A DNA stretch of 64,000 bases from Selaginella moellendorffii (taxonomy: Eukaryota; Streptophyta; Lycopodiopsida; Selaginellales; Selaginellaceae), in NCBI RefSeq assembly GCF_000143415.4, contig NW_003314276.1, forward strand, positions 1,468,466 through 1,532,465, read 5' to 3'. Of the stretch, positions 10,215 through 22,322 are shown piece by piece; within the stretch, counting starts at the first letter, position 1; each line of letters begins with the position of its first letter. Under the pieces are notes generated by a model. It saw only the letters and a list, made by a program, of their open reading frames with translations. It did not search any database and had not been told where the DNA came from. The position numbers and the translations under genes were made by a program.

Positions 10215-11915
10215 CTATACAAATCTCCTCCACAACCAGTGCCTCTTCCACAAGCCACTCATCTCTTCGATTGGAATCCCTTTAGTCTCGGGCAGTAGCA
10301 ATGCGGCAAAGAGCGTCATGGCGACGAGGAATGCCGCGAAAAGGATGAAAATTCCGTACTTGAGCACGCACAGCATGGAGAGGAAGGACTGCGCCATGGC
10401 GAAAGTGAACAAGAGATTGGTGGACACGGTGATGCTCTGGCCGGCGGAGCGAACCTCGAGTGGGAAGACCTCGCTGGCGACCAGCCACGCCAGAGGACCC
10501 CAAGACCATGCAAATCCAGAGATGAACAAGCACACCATGAGCACCACCGCCATGGCCTGCATTGGCGTGAGAAGATTCACCGAGTCTTTTAGTCCGAGGC
10601 CGAGAAGAATCGCAATCCCAACCTGCAAGAAGAATGGATCAATAAGAAAAACTGGAATTTGGAAGCGAAACATGCTTACTTGAGCGATGAAGAGCTGCAC
10701 GCCAGCTTCGAGCAAGAGAATTTTGCGTCCGAATCTATCCACGACCACCATGGAGATGATAGTGCAAACTGCGTTGATCCCGCCGATGACCACCGTCGAA
10801 ACCAGCGAGGCATTGCTGCCAAATCCCACAGTCTCGAACAGCACCGGCGAGTAGAACATGATAGCGTTGATTCCACCAGCTTGCTGGAAGAACTGGAGGC
10901 AGATCGCGCAGATGAGCGGCGGCAAGTTTTTCCTCCGGATGATATCTCGGAACGGGTTCTTGATCAAGCTGGAAGCCACGCCAACTTCGACGAGATCGTT
11001 AAACTCTTCCTCCACTTGGTCGGTTCCCCGGATCTTCTCAAGCACTTGCTTCCCTTGCGTCAAGTAGCCGCGCTCGATCAGACTGTTTGGCGTTTCCGAG
11101 AGCACGAAGCTCCCGAGAGTGAGAAGAAGTGATGGGATCCCTCCCAGAGCGAAGGACAGCCTCCATCCCCACGGATATGCTGCCGTGAAGTAGTTTACTA
11201 AGTTGGCGATGAGGATCCCGGTCGTGATGTTTAGCTGGAAGAGGATGTTAAGTCCTCCACGCAAGTGTGGTGGCGCAACCTCTGAAAGATAGAGTGGAGT
11301 AGCCTGCGAAGAGAAAACTCTCGATCGATCAGATCAGCCTTGGAGAGGAAATAAGATCGAAGAAAAACGCTCACCTGGTTTCCAAAACCAATTCCACAGC
11401 CAAGGAAGACGCGACCGATGATGAGCATGGGAAGGCTTTGAGCTCCAGCATTGAGGACAGTCCCCACGAGATAGAAAATCCCAGCGATGAGCATCGTCGG
11501 CTTTCTCCCCAGGTCCCTCGTCGTGTAGGACGCCCCAAACGTGGAGATCAATCCCACAATATAGGTCGAGGACGTGAAAAGCTGAAGAAGCTGGTCATTG
11601 TACCGGCAGTAATTCCCAGATCCACTGCTGCCTTTCGATGGATCGCGGCTGATCGACGGGAAGAACTTCGCCAGGAAATCTTTCATTGCCGACACACCGC
11701 CTGGAAATCGAGATCGACCGATCAGCCAAAGGAGATTTTAAGGATCTTGCGATCGATCACTCACCAGAGATGCCGATCACATAGCCAAACATGAGGCCGC
11801 TGCTGGCAGCGATGACGCAGGCGATCAAGACGCTGGATGTGAATTTCTTCTTCTCCCTCTTGATGAGCTGCTCCTCTTCGCATCCTTCCAGCGTTCTTCC
11901 CTGGTCGTCCGCCAT
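10215..11915 (-). CDS. STP-type hexose transporter (major facilitator superfamily)
   Basis: Exons (minus): 11915-11765, 11700-11375, 11303-10680, 10622-10215; total 1509 nt, 502 aa. Twelve-helix MFS sugar porter at the plasma membrane, normally a proton/monosaccharide symporter. STP signatures include the N-terminal ISGGVSAMKDFL, the LFTSS.Y motif, [74 protein letters not shown], and the PETKGIPIEEM C-terminus. The lid-domain cysteine pair is kept (NYC and SMLC). The motif normally reading FGYDIGISGG is FGYVIGISGG, so residue 46 is Val where AtSTP10 has the proton-coupling Asp42; the partner Arg (IIGR) is kept. The last intron is 57 nt and in frame, so its retention would only insert 19 residues. 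Confidence 0.93.
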
Positions 11916-12096
11916 AACCAAAACCTCGATCAAACTAAACTTTTTTTCCAGCTTTATATTCCCGCTAAATGGATAACGCTTACTAAAAATATTCGGGCAT
12001 ATTTTCTGTGATCCGATTCTTGGAATATGCTGCCTTTTTCTTTTTTACTGGCAACGGCTTTCTAGGGTTTATGCTCGGGGTCGAGGATTTTGGAGC

Positions 12097-13262
12097 ATGG
12101 CGGACGGGCCCTCTCGATCCGTGGTGATATTCGGCGATGGATTCCTGCCGCACGTCGCCGCGCAGCACTCGAATCTCCATTCTCTGGCATCCGATGGCTG
12201 CTGCGGGTTTCTGGCGCTTCGATCGCCGGGTAAGCGCTTGTGATTTTGCTTTCCCCTCCGTCTAGCATGTAGAAACAAGAAATTCTTGATTTCAGCAGCT
12301 GCTTCCGATGGAAATCGAAGCGCCGAGGCTTTGATCCAGCTGCTCGATCTCTACGATGCTGACAAGGTGGCATTTTCTTTATGGAGATTTTTTTTTGTGT
12401 TCTTATGCCTTCTGTTCTACTCTAATCAGGAGGGCAAGAGCTTCCAGACTGTGTCTGAAAGGTAATAATCTTCGCAAAGGTGTCTATACTTTTTTTGTTG
12501 CTATCTTCTTTCAGATTTATGGGAATGAATGCAGCACTCGTGACGAATTCCGAGCAGGCCGTTGCTGTTGGCAGTAAAGCAGGATTCGTCGTTAGTCGTT
12601 TCCAAGACTTGCATGAAGGAATTGGTGCCGAAGATATGCCTTCTAAATTTCTAGGCATGGTTGGAGTTGGCGACTCCGCGGGAGGAAAGCCTTTCGACTT
12701 GCTTTTCCTACACTTGGTGGCTGACAACGATCTGGAAAAGTCGCCAGCAATTTCTACGGAGTGGATGGATTCTCTGGTTGGGAAACTGAAGAACGCTCCT
12801 GCAAAGAATCTCCTCCTGGTGCTTATTCTTGGGTACGGGAACGCTCTTTCTGAAGTGGAAATCCCCGAGTTCATCGATCAGCAGCTACGTCAGCTTCGTC
12901 CACGGCAAAGCTACTCAATCAAAGGCGGAAAACCTGTAGAGGACATAAGGTAATGTTTTTGTTCGTTTTGCTTTTTCTTTCTTTCTTTTTTAATCTTTCT
13001 AACGACAAAAACATGTTTCTGGCAGCAAAGATTGTTCTCTTCTAGCGGTTTTTCACCAAAAGGCAGTGACACGTAGAGACCACTGCACATGTCTTCAGCT
13101 CGAAGAGTTTCGCCAGGTACCGTGTGCCTGTTGGCGTTTTATTAAGTGTTCTAACGGCGTGTTGTTTTATGTCAGAAATGCGGGAATCTTACAATTCTGG
13201 CAGACAGGTTCCTCCATGAGGTTGCTTTTAAGCTTTGGAAAGCACCAAAGTATGGTGCATAA
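12097..13262 (+). CDS. Conserved plant protein of unknown function (At5g11810-like)
   Basis: Exons: 12097-12229, 12296-12366, 12430-12461, 12515-12949, 13026-13116, 13176-13262; total 849 nt, 282 aa. The start gives VVIFGDGFLPHVAAQHSNL followed by a CCGFLALR block. The middle contains ERFMGMNAALVTNS and a FDLLFLHL segment, and the C-terminus reads RFLHEVAFKLWKAPKYGA. From memory this matches a single-copy plant family whose Arabidopsis member is At5g11810. The GDGF...LASDGCCG start loosely recalls the alkaline-phosphatase/phosphoglycerate-mutase fold; that is inference and the metal ligands are not established. No signal peptide is evident. The start codon follows a short leader and is the first ATG in frame. 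Confidence 0.85.
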
Positions 13263-14514
13263 GAATGGTAACGGTGAGGTAATGTCTGCGTTACCGTTTG
13301 CTGAATATAATGGAGCCGATTGCTTGTCAACGAACAATCACAGCTCCAGTTCTTAATTCTAATGACATGTACTCAGATCTTGTGGCAATGATTGTAAAGG
13401 TGAGGCTTGTTTCAAGACCCTTTTGACGACCTCTAGGAAGATTGGGCGTTTATCTACAGAAGGGCCGACCCTGCAGAGCTCAGAGATTGCTTGCTGGACT
13501 TGTGCAGGAATTTTAGAAGGCTTGTTTGAAAAACAGAACTCAACGAGCACGTTTGATTCAGGTACCAGTTGTTTTAAAAGAAATCCTCAGTCTGTTGTTT
13601 GTGCTGCGAAGGCCTTGCAGAGTGGAGGAAAGCATGCGGCCACACACGTCTTGCAGCTTTCGGATATGATCGACGACAAGCCTGGTGAAGCTATTTTCTT
13701 TTCCGCTCTGCAACTTTGAATATGGGTGTAGTTATCATACTTTGGCTATGAATTTGAACAGGAAGCGCTTACTCCACACAGCCTTGAGATGAGACAAGCT
13801 GTCGACAGCTCTTGAGCACGCATGCACGGAAACGAAGCGATCGGGCATCAAGAATATCATTGTTGCAGGGCAGTAAACAAGTACAGCGGCCTGTCTGCGG
13901 TGCCTTTCTATCTCTCAAGCTTAACCAAGATGTTTCACTGGGGAGCCGATCGCGTTCCTTCGCTTTTTTATTCAGTTGGGAAGCCAGGTGAGGAAATTCC
14001 TTGCAATCCGTTTTCTTTCAGTTTTTCCCTGGAACATGGGGGTTTTAACATTTTTTTGCAATTTTCATTTTCTATCGCAGGCATGCTGCAAATTGGAGTG
14101 AAAGAGAAATTTAGAGGAAGAAGCTGCCGCTGGAAGAAGTTCAGTGACATATTATCTGATGAAGAATATTGCTGACCAAAAGAGGGGAAAAGACACATCC
14201 GTATCTGATCCCGATCATCGGGTATCCAAGGTGACGTTGGATTGGACACACTAGGACGACAGTAACAACAACGCTAGACAGCCAAGAGCTCTCGATCGAT
14301 TTGCCGGAAACGTCAGCACTGGAAGGGGTTATTTGAGAAAGCTTCCAAGCTGCTGGCTGGAACGCTAAAAGGAAAATGATGGCACAGGAGGGTAAGAAGA
14401 ATGAAAATCATGACGGGGTGGGGAGCAGTGATCAAAGTCTTCAGCTGGAGCAACCGATGAAACTGGGCGACCCGAGCAAGAGGAAGTTAAAACGAGGAAA
14501 GAAGAAGATATCTG
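13263..14514. other. Unresolved region with exon-like pieces
   Basis: 1.25 kb of GC-balanced sequence between two convergent genes. It must contain the 3' UTRs of both. Several short frames look exon-like, e.g. plus strand 13418-13500 (EDWAFIYRRADPAELRDCL) preceded by a plausible acceptor, but I could not join them into one reading frame or recognise a family. It may be a decayed gene or long UTR. Confidence 0.3.
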
Positions 14515-15411
14515 TCAGAACGGCGGTCGGTTCCCGGCAGCGGCCCACGCGAGAACATCGGGAGGAAGCTGGCAATTGGCTAGAGGATTCTGAGCGAGGT
14601 TGAACAAGGCCATGCTGCATGGATCCGAGGTGACTCCGGAAGCCGCCGACACATTATTACTCGCAACCTGGTTGGGGTCCTCGTCCTCGAGCGGAAGTCG
14701 ATCATAAGTCGCACCAACGAAAGAAGCGGCGATGACGAGCACTGGACTTGCAGCCATTAGAACTCCCACGACGCTGCCTCCCAGGACTTGACCGGGCTGC
14801 GATCCAGCCAAGGCCACAGTGAGTCCCGCCACGGCTACAGGCGCGGGAGGAGGCAGGAAGGCTCCGGACAGGGACAGTATCTCGAAGCGGCCATGGAAGG
14901 TGACGGTGGAACCGGGTGCTGCGAGCTGCCGCAGCGTGACATTGGCGACAGTACCGCTACCGCCCAGCACGCAGAGCCCGCGCTGCCTTCGTCTAGCAAA
15001 TGCGGCTAGAGTCTCTCCAACGTCGCATCCGCCGGCAATCTCCAGGACGTGCGGACGCATGGCATTGCCGCTGTCGCGAGTGATGATGATCGGTGGCTTG
15101 GGCTTGTTCTTGGAGCCGGGTGGCCGGCCACGGGGCTTGCGGACAATCTCCCCGGCTCCCATCCCGCCGCTGCTGCTGGTGGTGGCCGCCGTCTTCAAGT
15201 TCTTGTTGTTACCGCGGGACTTGTCGATGGTGGTGGTGGTGGTGGTGATTCCTCCCGGACCTCCTCTTCCAGGGCCGCTGCTGTTACTGTTCTCTTCCTC
15301 GGAGGTGCCGGCCTGTGCCAATGGTAGCGGGCTTACAAACTGGTGGTGGTGGTGGTGATGCTGGTGGTGGTGACCGTGAAGGCCAGGATCCATGCTCTTA
15401 CATGCCAGCAA
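14515..15411 (-). CDS. AT-hook motif nuclear-localised protein (AHL, PPC/DUF296 domain)
   Basis: Intronless ORF of 298 aa from the upstream ATG; a second in-frame ATG at 15393 (MDPGLHG) resembles the usual start of angiosperm AHLs and may be the real one (292 aa). Domains in order: a His-rich stretch (residues 13-23), a low-complexity Ser/Gly/Thr linker, the AT-hook [17 protein letters not shown] at 91-107, the PPC domain starting [18 protein letters not shown], and the conserved [10 protein letters not shown] at 174-183. A single hook and no intron indicate the clade-A, type-I AHL group. These proteins bind AT-rich DNA in the minor groove and act as trimeric transcription/chromatin regulators in the nucleus. 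Confidence 0.93.
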   Translation of the reverse strand: MLACKSMDPGLHGHHHQHHHHHHQFVSPLPLAQAGTSEEENSNSSGPGRGGPGGITTTTTTIDKSRGNNKNLKTAATTSSSGGMGAGEIVRKPRGRPPGSKNKPKPPIIITRDSGNAMRPHVLEIAGGCDVGETLAAFARRRQRGLCVLGGSGTVANVTLRQLAAPGSTVTFHGRFEILSLSGAFLPPPAPVAVAGLTVALAGSQPGQVLGGSVVGVLMAASPVLVIAASFVGATYDRLPLEDEDPNQVASNNVSAASGVTSDPCSMALFNLAQNPLANCQLPPDVLAWAAAGNRPPF

Positions 15412-16440
15412 CCGGGTGCCGAGATGGAAATCTTGACTGGCTCCCTGTCGAGAGGGAATTACTGCTCATCTACTCGACCGACACTAGTGACTTAGGCGCT
15501 GTCAACAGGGCCAGATCTGATCTGATCTCGGCCAATTCTTGCCTCCTGCTCAAGCGAAACTGCAGTACAGCGATCGAAGGTGAGAGAACTCTCGCAGAAA
15601 TCTCTCATTTTCTTTTCTTATTCTTTCTAAAATGCTTGCTCACCCTCTTTCAGTTTCCCTGTTGGAAGATATCAATTTGGACGACGCGAGTCCGCTTGAC
15701 GCACAGTGGTATTGGCCCGGCAGCGCTATTTTCTAAGCCCAGTGGAGCAACATGAGATGGGGAAAAATAAGCAACAAAGGCAGCCAGCAATCTCCCCGGC
15801 AAAGACACAGATGACGTCGATCGAGCAGGCTTAGTGACGGAGAGACATAGATAAAAGAGTAAGCAGCAGGAGCAGGAGCAGCAGCGGCAACAACAGCACC
15901 AACAGCAGCATCAAGGGAATAACCAGCAGCAGCACCAGCAGCGGCAGCACACAACAAGAAGCAGGAGAAGAAGTAGAAAAGAAAGGGAGCAAGGCAGACC
16001 CACCAAGGGCGAGGCAATCTGGAGCCAAAAAAATTGCGGACACAAGATTTGCGAGGCACCTCCCAGGGGATATTAAATTGGCAGAATAGAGCCGAGCTCG
16101 GGGCCGGGGCAAAAGAGCGATGCCACACACACTTATCTTAGCAGCGCTGGTGGTGCGAGACGACGAGCAGTGGTGATTGAGAAAACAAAGACGAAACAAA
16201 GGGAATGGGGGGTCGACGGAAATACTAAACAACTGAGCTTATGGACTGGGAGGAGAGAGAGAGAGAGAGAGAAGAGGTGGCTTTAGACGACGATGACGAT
16301 GATCTCTGCTGTGCTGCGGCTGCGCTGCTCACTCTTGGCCTTGGTGGTGGGGTTCTTAGTATGGGATAGGTGAAGTGGTGGGTGGACCAGGGACGGCGCA
16401 TGGGGTCCCTCCAGTGATCCATTTACTACGCTCCCCCTCT
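15412..16440 (-). promoter_or_regulatory. Upstream region of the AHL gene
   Basis: About 1 kb upstream of the AHL start, read on the minus strand. It holds an imperfect CAG/CAA-rich tract at about 15862-15960 and a (GA)10 run at 16253-16272. Purine-repeat tracts like this are common in plant 5' regions. No TATA box position can be fixed with confidence. Confidence 0.4.
16253..16272. repeat. (GA)n microsatellite
   Basis: An uninterrupted GA dinucleotide run of about 20 bp upstream of the AHL gene. Confidence 0.9.
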
Positions 16441-19400
16441 CCGGCATCACACTGCGGGTACGTTCAATTTACAAAGAGCAGGAGTTCTTCGCGTTCTCAC
16501 TTTATTTTTTCAGCTGGTCGTCCTGGAATCTCAACTTCGCGGGATCCAAAGTAGCTACAGTAGTGGCGAGCAAGCGGCCAAAACCACCAAAAGGTACGTG
16601 TAGACCTCTCTTGGCTATAGTAGTCTCTAGCGAACAACAGCGCTTCTCTCCTTGATCGAGCTCTTTGTTCTAAGAGTTTTTATCGTTTGTTTTGGCTGTG
16701 GCAGGAGGAGGTAAACAAGAGCTGGGAAATGTGGACTGGATCTAACCAGTCGCGCAAAGCCCGGCTTTTACCGTCGTGCGCCACCAGTGTAATTACAGCC
16801 CGCTCGTGAATGGCCATCCCGAGGCCGCGGCAGGGTGAGGTAAGCCTTTGTTTACGTTTGGAAATGTTTGTTTTTGCGTGGTCTGCGTGGTTGTCTGTCT
16901 GTCTGCAAGTGCGTGAGGGTCCGTGCGAATGCCGATCGATGACGATGATCGCCACCGCCCTGTGACTTGTAGACGAGGGAGGCAAAGAGGTTTTTGTTTG
17001 CTTTCGCGTTTGTTTTGGTTCGCTCTAATCCAATCCGATCCACTGCAGGGCAGCCGCATTTTCTGCAGTTAGAAACATTGGTGCGTGCGTGGTCTTTGAT
17101 ATACTTCCATCAATTGACACAACTTGTGTGTTTTGTGATCTTTGCAGATCCTATGTTGTCACGCAAAAGAACTTACGCTCATCTCGCGTCGTCATCGTCG
17201 GCATTATTGAAGATTGACCAGTATATGATCCATTCGATTTGATCGCAACCGTGGCCGTTGGATCGCCCCCACCCAACGGCTGCCCGTGCCACGCGGGCTT
17301 CCCTCGCGAAATTCCAATCGTCTAGTTGTCGGCCGCCAGGCCGACATATACGGCAATCCCGAGGCTTGCGGTATTTACTGCCCAGGTAAATACATTGGCA
17401 TCGTATGGGACCAATCATCATACGCATGGTATGGTATGGTGGTGGTATCTAGATTCAGAGAAAGAAATGATCATTCTGGTTTTGTTTTCAGGTTGTTTGG
17501 AGTAACAAACTTGTTTCCCAAAAGAATGAAGAACCTACTTGCTCACTACTATCAAGTTTTAAATTCAATGATCAAAAGAGTGTGGCTTAACAAACAACTT
17601 CTTTTAAACGTCTCTAGCTGTGGACTTGGAAGCTCTTGCTGGTATACTAAATGTACATTATGCACAAGAAAACTAGAGTTCTTCCAAATCCAGACAAATG
17701 ATAGAGCACATGGAAAAATCAAATTAGGAGTAAGACTATGGTTTGGATTAACACTATCATAGGCAGGTGTGAAATTAATCCATGGTTTGCATTACATGCA
17801 TGCACGTGCATCCATGTGCAGCCACGTTACATTCCTGGAGCGAAAAGATTATATAAATACGTACTTCTCTCCTCATGCGCTCTGTGTGGCTGTAGCGCTA
17901 CGTATTTATATACCGTTTGAGCATCGCTCTCGATCCTTCCGAGATGCCCAATGAAATCTGGACGAGTTCTGGGCGATGGGACGGGCATCTTGACTCTCGG
18001 CTCTCCATTACCAATGGCGAAAACCGGGCCTCCTTTGCGGTTTTTTCACAAGGTTTAAGAAAAGGCGAGCGATCTTGCAACGAAAATCAAAGTGGTCACG
18101 ACCTTTTGATCCACTTCTAGCCCGCACTTTAGACCACTCATGCGTAAACTTCCCGAGATCATCGCTTGCGGGATGAATTCATGTGTGACACGCCAAATGC
18201 AAATGCAGTGCGGGGAAAAGAATCCCACCGCCACTGTATGTGTGAGAGAGACATGATACCAAGTTGCGATCTCTTTTTTTCTCGTTTTTGGGACTCCTCC
18301 TTGTCCATGGATGGTTGTAGACCATGGTGTAATATTTTAATTAAGTGGATGGACGATGTGATACTTTGCTTGGTTGGATCGTGAATGAGAGAGAGAGATC
18401 TGCTCTCTGGCCGTCCAAAATCCCTAGCATATAGTGTTGTGTGCAAGCCTGGCCCCTAAACTCCCATGGAATCTCAGCCATTCACATCTTTGCAGCAAAC
18501 CATGTGAAAGTGTCGGCCACCAACAATGCATCATCTTCTTTTCATCTTGGGGCCTTTGAACCAGGCAGGGGCTCTACAGTAAAACACGCTTGTCATTGAA
18601 ATAGTCTTTTAAGGAATACTAATGCTAACCAGGAACCAAAGCCAGTGGTTTTGGTAGAAGTAGAAAAAAGTTTCATCCAAAACTTGACAATGCTAACTAC
18701 CAGATTTTTCTAAGAGATCGATCATATCATAAGTTTATACTTCCCCCCATAACTTGGGACACAGAAAAGAGCTGTGCTGCTGCTTGCTACCAGAAAAGTA
18801 CACACATCTCAATTCCTGACAAAGCCAAAACCATTTTATAAAAGAAAAAATAGGTGCCCATTCCATTCTCTATTACATTTCTTACTAGTATAATGATCTT
18901 TCTCTCTGTACTTGCAACCTTATAATATTACAACCTCGGAGAGTTTTCTCGTTTCCCGTTCAAAAGGGAAAAATAGAAAAACCTTTCAAAAGCTTTCATT
19001 CATTCATTCATTCATCCATCCAACCACAAAATAAAAAAGCCAAAAAAGTAAACACAGGCTTGTCGTTCATGATTTCCTCGTTCTCGTCTCATCTAGTCTC
19101 ATCTTTCTTTTCTCCTTCTTCTTCTTCTTCTTCTTCTCCTCCTCTGAAAGGTTCCTGCTCGCTGCAAAAGCCATGACTTACAGCAGCAGTGATTTCCAAA
19201 TGGAAAAGAGAAAAAGAAAGTTTGCGAAGACTCACTTGGACGAGCGCGGACCACCGCAATTTCTCTCTCTCGTGTGCGTGCACAACATCACTCGCTGTCG
19301 TCTCATTCCCCTGTTGTCTTCCTCCCCAAAGAACGAAGGCCTCGCCCACCTATTAAATCAATTCTCCCTTTTTTCGGTATTTGTCACTGAGCTGTCTGTA

Positions 19401-19665
19401 AGTCGCCCAGTCCTGTAGTCCAGTCCCGGCCTTCTCTTTTTTCCACTGTCGTTTTTTTCACTTTCAGTAGTACCCAGCGCCAGCCATTTCGTAGACCAGG
19501 AACTTGTTTGAAAAAAGAAATCATCCCCGCCCCCGTGAGGTGGTTTTCTTTCTTTTTCTTTTTTCTCGAAACGTACGTAGCCAGCCCCGCACGATGCTGT
19601 GATCTTCAGTAAGTAAAAGAGTGTCGCGTACCTCGTCGAGTTACGAGAAAGGATGCCGCTTTCTC
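16441..19665. other. 3.2-kb intergenic region, no recognisable gene
   Basis: Mixed composition. Open frames exist (e.g. plus strand 17286-17762) but show no family signature, and stops occur in likely continuations. Noted inside: a perfect 14-bp inverted repeat at 17850-17863/17899-17912, a (TTCA)n run near 18990-19015, and a (CTT)n run near 19116-19137. The right end should contain the 3' UTR of the aminotransferase gene. Confidence 0.4.
17850..17912. repeat. Perfect 14-bp inverted repeat with TATA-like arms
   Basis: TATATAAATACGTA at 17850-17863 and its exact reverse complement at 17899-17912, separated by 35 bp. Each arm is a good plant TATA box (TATAAATA) on its own strand, pointing toward the other. 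It could be a hairpin or a pair of convergent core promoters; no adjacent gene is recognised. Confidence 0.6.
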
Positions 19666-21170
19666 TCAGAGCCTGGAAGGAATAAGTGGTGTGCTCTCTT
19701 GCAAGTATGCCTGCGCCGCAGAAACGCCGCTTCCCAGTTTTACCGGGAAGCCAACGTCCTTGAGTGCCATTTCTACTCCAGCCAGGGCAGAGATGAGTTG
19801 AAGCTGCGAGAGTGCATGATCCCCTTGAGGTCAGGAGGAAAGTGAGAGATGAGAAGACTTACTTCGTTTAAGAATCCCAAATGTCCGATGCGGAACACCT
19901 TTCCTGCCACCTTGTTCAGGCCGATTCCAATGCTCAAGTTGTATTTTCTCCAGGCTACGCGAACCACGTCTGTGCTGTTCAAGTAGGATGGAACCACGAC
20001 GGCAGTCACCGTATCGCTGTACAGCTCTGGATCTTTGATGCAAAGCTCGAGGCCCCAAGCTTTCACAGCCAACCTGGTGGAAGCCAAAGAAACGCTCAGT
20101 ATAATGCTAGACAGAGAGAAAAACAAAATCTCTTAGAACTATACCTGGTGGCATGAGCTAGCCTGTGGTGTCTCTTGATGACATTTTCCAGGCCTTCTTC
20201 AAATAGAAGATCGAGAGCTGCTCGGAGGCCGTAGAGCAACTGTATGGAAGGCGTGTATGGCCAGTAAGAGCCGAGCTCGTACGACTTGAGATAAGCTGAC
20301 CAGTCGAAGAATCCCCGCGGAGAACGAGCAGACTTGGAGGCCTCGAGAGCTTTGGGACTGGCACAGAGGATACCGAGACCGGTTGGAAGACCGAGCGATT
20401 TTTGCGAGCCAGTCAGAGCAACATCGACTTTCCACTCGTCCATGCGAAACGCGAGTGCTCCAATCGACGAAACTCCGTCAACCAAAAGCAGAGCTGGATG
20501 CTGGTTTGAATCTGCTCCAAGACAAGAAGCAAGTAGAACAATTATCTTAGCCGTCTAAGAAAATCCCAGGAAAGCTTTGATCTTACCAAGTATGGCTCTC
20601 ACAACTCCCAAGTTGATGTTGATACCGGTCGAAGTTTCGTTATGAACGACACACACCGCCTTGATCCGGTGCTCCTCGTCGGCTCTGAGCTTCGAATCGA
20701 GAACTCCCAAGTCGACTCCGCCTCCCCATTGGCACTGGACAGCGTCCACGTCGAAGTGGAGTTTCTGGAGCTGCTGGCTCCAGAGATGGCTAAACTGTCC
20801 AAACACGAATGTGAGAACGCGATCTCCAGTAGAGAGAGTGTTCACAGCAGCGCATTCCCAGCCTCCAGTTCCTGCCAGGAAGAAGAAGAAGAAGAAGAAA
20901 AGCCCAGAGTTAAAAAAACCTCTTAAGAAACTCCCAGAGAACACTATTCTCTAGATTAAACATACCGGTTGTGGGGATAATGAAGGGAGTCCCAGATTGC
21001 GTGGAAAAGATGCGCGTGACGTCCGCAAGGAGCTGCCGCGAGAAGACCGGGAATGCTGGCGATCGATGATCCTCATTGCCGCGATTCAGTGCTTGCATCA
21101 CCTTTTGCGGGATATTGGATGGCCCCGGCACGAAGAGATGATTCCGCCCTGGCGCCATGAAGTAGTCCAT
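19666..21170 (-). CDS. AGT1: Serine-glyoxylate aminotransferase, peroxisomal
   Basis: Exons (minus): 21170-20966, 20871-20587, 20514-20145, 20073-19863, 19803-19666; total 1209 nt, 402 aa (Arabidopsis AGT1 is 401). A PLP-dependent class-V aminotransferase that converts serine plus glyoxylate to hydroxypyruvate and glycine in photorespiration. Visible signatures: GRNHLFVPGPSNIPQKVM at the N-terminus, GTGGWECA, LVDGVSSIGA, and the PLP-lysine motif GSQKSLGLPTG with Lys near residue 202. The C-terminus is SRL, a canonical type-1 peroxisomal targeting signal (Arabidopsis has SRI). The ATG at 21170 gives the standard MDYF start; the longer frame upstream is not supported by family length. Confidence 0.95.
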
Positions 21171-21348
21171 GGAGCAAATCCGCCGCCAAGGAAGAAAGCC
21201 CGGCGCTTTCGATCGATCGGCCGAATGAGGCGCTAGAACCCTAACTTGGCTACTTCGCGAAAACACCGAATATGCTCGCGTGCGCGAACGATGGACTAGC
21301 AATCGAATTAAACTAATTAAACCAGATCACATCTAATACGCCATTTTG

Positions 21349-21396
<48 letters not shown>

Positions 21397-22322
21397 CACA
21401 CACACTTACACACACAACATCTTATGTAGTATTTTTTTTCATTCCCATAGAAAAAGATTGCGTAAAATCAATGCGCAGTGGCCTTTCCATGAAATGTTCT
21501 TTCTTCTCAATCAATGTTATTCGCTGAATCATAGTACAAGTTCTCTTTGGAGATCCATCCTTCACGCAAAAGTAAAAAAGAAAACTTAGAAGTTTAGATC
21601 AAAAGAACCACGAAGCTTGACTTATTCTCGTCAAAGAAACTAGCGCATTGTCTTGTCCAACTCACTTTCCCACACCTGGAGGATACTGTAAAGGAATATA
21701 AAACTAGCAAGAAATTTACCTTCGGACATATCAGCTTTGCGACAATGAGGAATCGTCCGGCGCAACGTACCATTCCAGTGGGAGGGGACCAATGGCTCAA
21801 AGAAATGGCTGGACTCCTGCTCAATCAGTCAAGGTGGAGAGTTTAGACGATGCAAATCCAACTACCAAGTGGTGGAGTGGCTCTACGCTGAAATTCGCAG
21901 GAGCAATCTCGGCAGTGGCACCAACACCAAAGTCGCGATTCGCAAGTGAGTGAAGGAGACACGGTCACATAATCGGGAACAGGGAGGCCTCGGAACATCT
22001 TCCCTCAGACTCGAAACATCAACCGGGGCGTGAAGCTCATCAATGACGCGGCAATGAAGAACACTGTGAAGGTGTGGTTCCGGTTTGAATATGGCAACGC
22101 GGCGAAGCCCTGTCGTCCCACAAAGTTTCCCTGCTACGTCGAGCTTGGAACCGGAGCCACCATCAACAATGACTTGACTAATGCTTGATATGAAAATCAG
22201 GTTTTCTTAAGTAGATATATTTGTATATAGCTTTGCTGGAGTGCCTGAAAAAGAGAAGAGAAAGAAAGAAAATAGATAAAAATGCATTCATGTATACAAA
22301 TGAGTTACCAGCGTTTCCAATA
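21171..22322. other. Intergenic region with CT microsatellite and unrecognised ORF pieces
   Basis: Contains the promoter of the aminotransferase gene (right of 21170 on the minus strand). At 21790-22190 the plus strand has two short open stretches, the second ending VWFRFEYGNAAKPC...TINNDLTNA and a stop at about 22189, with an in-frame stop between them. I do not recognise the family; it may be a decayed small gene. The 3' UTR of the INSIG-like gene lies at the right edge. Confidence 0.3.
21353..21393. repeat. (CT)20 microsatellite
   Basis: About 41 bp of perfect CT repeat just upstream of the aminotransferase gene, followed by a short CACA-rich stretch. Confidence 0.95.

Noticed and set aside
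10623-10679. Continuous frame through the last STP intron
   Set aside because: The 57-nt segment has a good donor and acceptor and its translation interrupts a conserved helix, so I treat it as an intron that happens to be open.
14788-15358. Plus-strand frames over the AHL gene
   Set aside because: Shadows of the GC-rich coding sequence; the minus strand carries the AT-hook and PPC motifs.
20910-21302. Upstream extension of the aminotransferase frame beyond 21170
   Set aside because: The family starts at MDYF and has a C-terminal peroxisome signal, so an N-terminal extension is not expected; total length already matches.
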